From Pseudoflavitalea rhizosphaerae (GTDB taxonomy: Bacteria; Bacteroidota; Bacteroidia; Chitinophagales; Chitinophagaceae): DNA of 64,000 bases. A model generated the notes under the pieces. It saw only the letters and a list, made by a program, of their open reading frames with translations. It did no database searches and was not told the origin of the DNA. The DNA lies in assembly GCF_003991355.1 (NCBI RefSeq), contig NZ_RCSU01000004.1:248001-312000 (forward strand), written 5' to 3'. The position numbers were made by a program, and so were the translations under genes. Shown here piece by piece: positions 62,630 to 64,000 of this stretch (positions are counted from its first letter, which is position 1; each line of letters opens with the position of its first letter).

Positions 62630-62677
62630 CCGGTAAACGGCGGAAAGCAGGGAAGCGGCTCTCCGCCGGTTTGCCGG
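62630..62677 (-). terminator. Long imperfect hairpin 3' of the DUF4242 gene
   Basis: CCGGTAAACGGCGGA (62630-62644) and TCCGCCGGTTTGCCGG (62662-62677) are nearly complementary across a 17-base loop, just past the stop at 62686. There is no T-run, so this is at best a stability or attenuation hairpin. Confidence 0.35.
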
Positions 62678-62685
62678 AGGAGGGA

Positions 62686-62964
62686 TCATGCCGGTTCTGC
62701 AGTGATGGGATCAATCACCCGGTAGATCCTGTTGACTACATTGGCGGGGAAACCGCCTTTGGATGCATGTAACCTGATCATTTCTTCATTTGGTGCATTG
62801 TAAATGCAATAGATCTTATCGCCGCCTACATAGCTCTGCACCCATTGAATGGAAGGGCCGAGCTCGTTCAATACGGCGCATGATTGTTGTGAAATGGCCT
62901 GCAACTGCTCCTGCGAAAGCTGGCCTGCCCCGGGAATTTCCCGTTCGATGACGAATTTTGGCAT
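62686..62964 (-). CDS. DUF4242 (SCO4226-like) small protein
   Basis: 92 aa. Starts MPKFVIEREIPGAGQLSQEQ, then WVQSYVGGDKIYCIYNAPNEE and RLHASKGGFPANVVNRIYRV, the DUF4242 pattern with its conserved E-R-x-I-P-G and H-A-x-x-G-x-P. Streptomyces SCO4226 binds nickel with a His-rich site; the His in RLHASKGG is retained here, but the full site is not obvious. No membrane helix. It stands alone. Confidence 0.85.
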   Translation of the reverse strand: MPKFVIEREIPGAGQLSQEQLQAISQQSCAVLNELGPSIQWVQSYVGGDKIYCIYNAPNEEMIRLHASKGGFPANVVNRIYRVIDPITAEPA

Positions 62965-63118
62965 AATGAGCGTTTTAAGGTTAAGAATAGAAAGAGGAAA
63001 AAGGGAATGGGCAGGATTAGATCATTAGAGGATATTGCTGAGGATGGTTACATGTAATTTACGAAAATTAATCAGGATCTATGCCGGCCCTTGCCAGTGG
63101 CAACGTAGCTTTGCGGCC

Positions 63119-63673
63119 ATGAATGCGCCAGCACAGCTCAACGCGGAAATAATCGAACGTACCAGGAAATGGATCATGGAAGTGGTGATCAAATGCAATT
63201 TTTGTCCATTTGCCGCGAGGGAAGTGAAGTGTGATAGCATCCGATATGCTGTAGATCCGGCAATCACCCAGAAAGAAGCCCTGGCTGCCTTGCTGGAAGA
63301 ATGTAAACTGATGGATAGCGATGAACGGATAGAAACCACCCTGCTCATTTTTTCACAGGGCTTTAAAAGTTTCAGGGAATACCTGCAATTGGTGGAGAAG
63401 GCTGATTTGCTGGTCCGCAAAAATGGTTATGAGGGCATTTACCAGATTGCCAGTTTTCATCCTGATTATTTTTTCGCCGGCGCTCCGATAGATGACGCCG
63501 CTAACTTTACTAACAGGAGCATATATCCGATGTTGCATATCCTGCGCGAAGCCAGTATCGAAAAAGTGCTGGAGCGTTATCCCGAACCCGAAAGGATTCC
63601 CGAAGCCAATATGCGTTTCGCCCGCGAAAAAGGTGCAGCTTATATGAAGATGCTGCGCGATTCCTGCCTTTGA
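63119..63673 (+). CDS. DUF1415 family protein
   Basis: 184 aa from ATG 63119 (MNAPAQLNAEIIERTRKWI); the open frame extends to 63035, but the family pattern begins near this Met. It contains the Cys-rich KCNFCPFAARE motif close to the N-terminus and GYEGIYQIASFHPDYFF and RSIYPMLHILRE, features of the DUF1415 family found in proteobacteria and Bacteroidota. Function is unknown; the Cys pair could bind a metal. Convergent with the type IX-sorted gene. Confidence 0.85.
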   Translation: MNAPAQLNAEIIERTRKWIMEVVIKCNFCPFAAREVKCDSIRYAVDPAITQKEALAALLEECKLMDSDERIETTLLIFSQGFKSFREYLQLVEKADLLVRKNGYEGIYQIASFHPDYFFAGAPIDDAANFTNRSIYPMLHILREASIEKVLERYPEPERIPEANMRFAREKGAAYMKMLRDSCL

Positions 63674-63678
63674 TCCAG

Positions 63679-63712
63679 AAAAAAAGCGCAGCCTGTAGAA
63701 AAGCGCTGCGCT
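63679..63712 (-). terminator. Intrinsic terminator between convergent genes
   Basis: AGCGCAGC (63712-63705 on the minus strand), a 12-base loop, GCTGCGCT (63692-63685), then TTTTTTTCTGG. It closes the minus-strand type IX-sorted gene. Confidence 0.8.
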
Positions 63713-63732
63713 GACAAATTATTCGTAAACTC

Positions 63733-64000
63733 TTATTGCCTGATCAACCTCAACAACTGCTGCCCGGAACTACCCTGGAACAGCAGCAGATAAATACCGG
63801 AAGGTAAGCGGCTGATATCTTTTATAATTGTTCGCTGACCCGGCGGAACAGGCCAGGTGGCTACCGGACGTCCATTCATGTCGTACACTTTGATTTCCCG
63901 GTAAGCTATATTGCCTGTACTGATAACGATATTACCTGCGGATGGATTGGGAGAAACCGTGAGCTGGTTATCGCTGACACTTATTTCCCTTGTACTGTTT
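63733..64000 (-). CDS. C-terminal part of a type IX secreted protein (T9SS sorting domain)
   Basis: Only the last 89 codons are in the window; the gene continues past the right edge. The sequence has the type A sorting-domain pattern: VSPNPSAGNIVIST, YREIKVYDMNGRPV, SGIYLLLFQGSSGQ and a basic end LLRLIRQ. From family knowledge this domain is recognised by the type IX machinery for export across the outer membrane and is cut off afterwards. The rest of the protein, and therefore its function, lies outside. Confidence 0.9.
   Translation of the reverse strand, partial: NSTREISVSDNQLTVSPNPSAGNIVISTGNIAYREIKVYDMNGRPVATWPVPPGQRTIIKDISRLPSGIYLLLFQGSSGQQLLRLIRQ

Noticed and set aside
62355-62725. 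Plus-strand frames opposite the CorA gene
   Set aside because: Antisense shadows; the minus-strand gene has clear CorA features.

Overview
The window looks like a chromosomal segment of a Bacteroidota bacterium, most likely of the Chitinophagaceae/Chitinophagales. The support is an ECF sigma/FecR/SusC/SusD operon, a TamL (lipoprotein BamA-like)/TamB pair, a C-terminal type IX secretion sorting domain, an RpoN with its NtrC-type activator, many PAS/CHASE3/HAMP histidine kinases, weak or absent Shine-Dalgarno sites, and occasional TAnnTTTG-type promoter boxes. I see no rRNA, tRNA, insertion sequence, prophage or CRISPR array.

Layout. 1-8 kb: the start of an exported YCF48-like protein leaving the left edge, a gene-poor stretch, an exported Xaa-Pro aminopeptidase, a 7-TM protein, a transglutaminase-like membrane protein, a GAPDH/erythrose-4-phosphate dehydrogenase homologue, two receiver-only regulators and a holin-like membrane pair. 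8-12 kb: small stress-type proteins, then a Gfo/Idh oxidoreductase - cytoplasmic alpha-amylase - DUF1328 run on the minus strand, and an SDR dehydrogenase. 12-20 kb: a signalling block with a CHASE3 kinase, rpoN, an NtrC-type activator, a PAS kinase and a receiver-PAS-kinase. 20-23.5 kb: a non-homologous end-joining operon (Ku, then the three LigD activities as three separate genes). 24-35 kb: a seven-gene operon of ECF sigma factor, FecR anti-sigma, STN-bearing SusC, SusD, two TlpA-type thioredoxins and an S41 protease. 35-40 kb: an envelope/oxidative stress island (DUF4142, PA2169-type four-helix bundle, Hsp20, a histone-H1-like Lys-rich protein, an iron-permease-like protein, a frameshifted DUF892 ferritin-like gene, a flavin split-barrel protein). 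It holds a TPP riboswitch that has no thiamine gene behind it. 40-51 kb: an envelope block (anchored periplasmic protein, lipoprotein, tamL, tamB, lipase). 51.8-58 kb: a very large soluble hybrid kinase with an exact 276-bp tandem HAMP repeat, followed by a receiver-kinase. 58-64 kb: a metzincin-type metalloprotease, NUDIX, CorA, DUF4242, DUF1415 and the C-terminus of a type IX secreted protein.

Items that stand out: (i) a family of about 100-bp palindromic elements (three copies at about 21.4, 58.1 and 61.0 kb) that can fold as one long rod or as four short hairpins, one of them lying between two LigD pieces; (ii) the three-way split LigD; (iii) the orphan TPP riboswitch with a terminator and an 11-base sequence able to pair with the aptamer; (iv) the HAMP-repeat kinase; (v) a CHASE3 kinase whose conserved acidic residue after the phospho-acceptor His is replaced by His. 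All functions are read from motifs and general family knowledge; no database search was possible.
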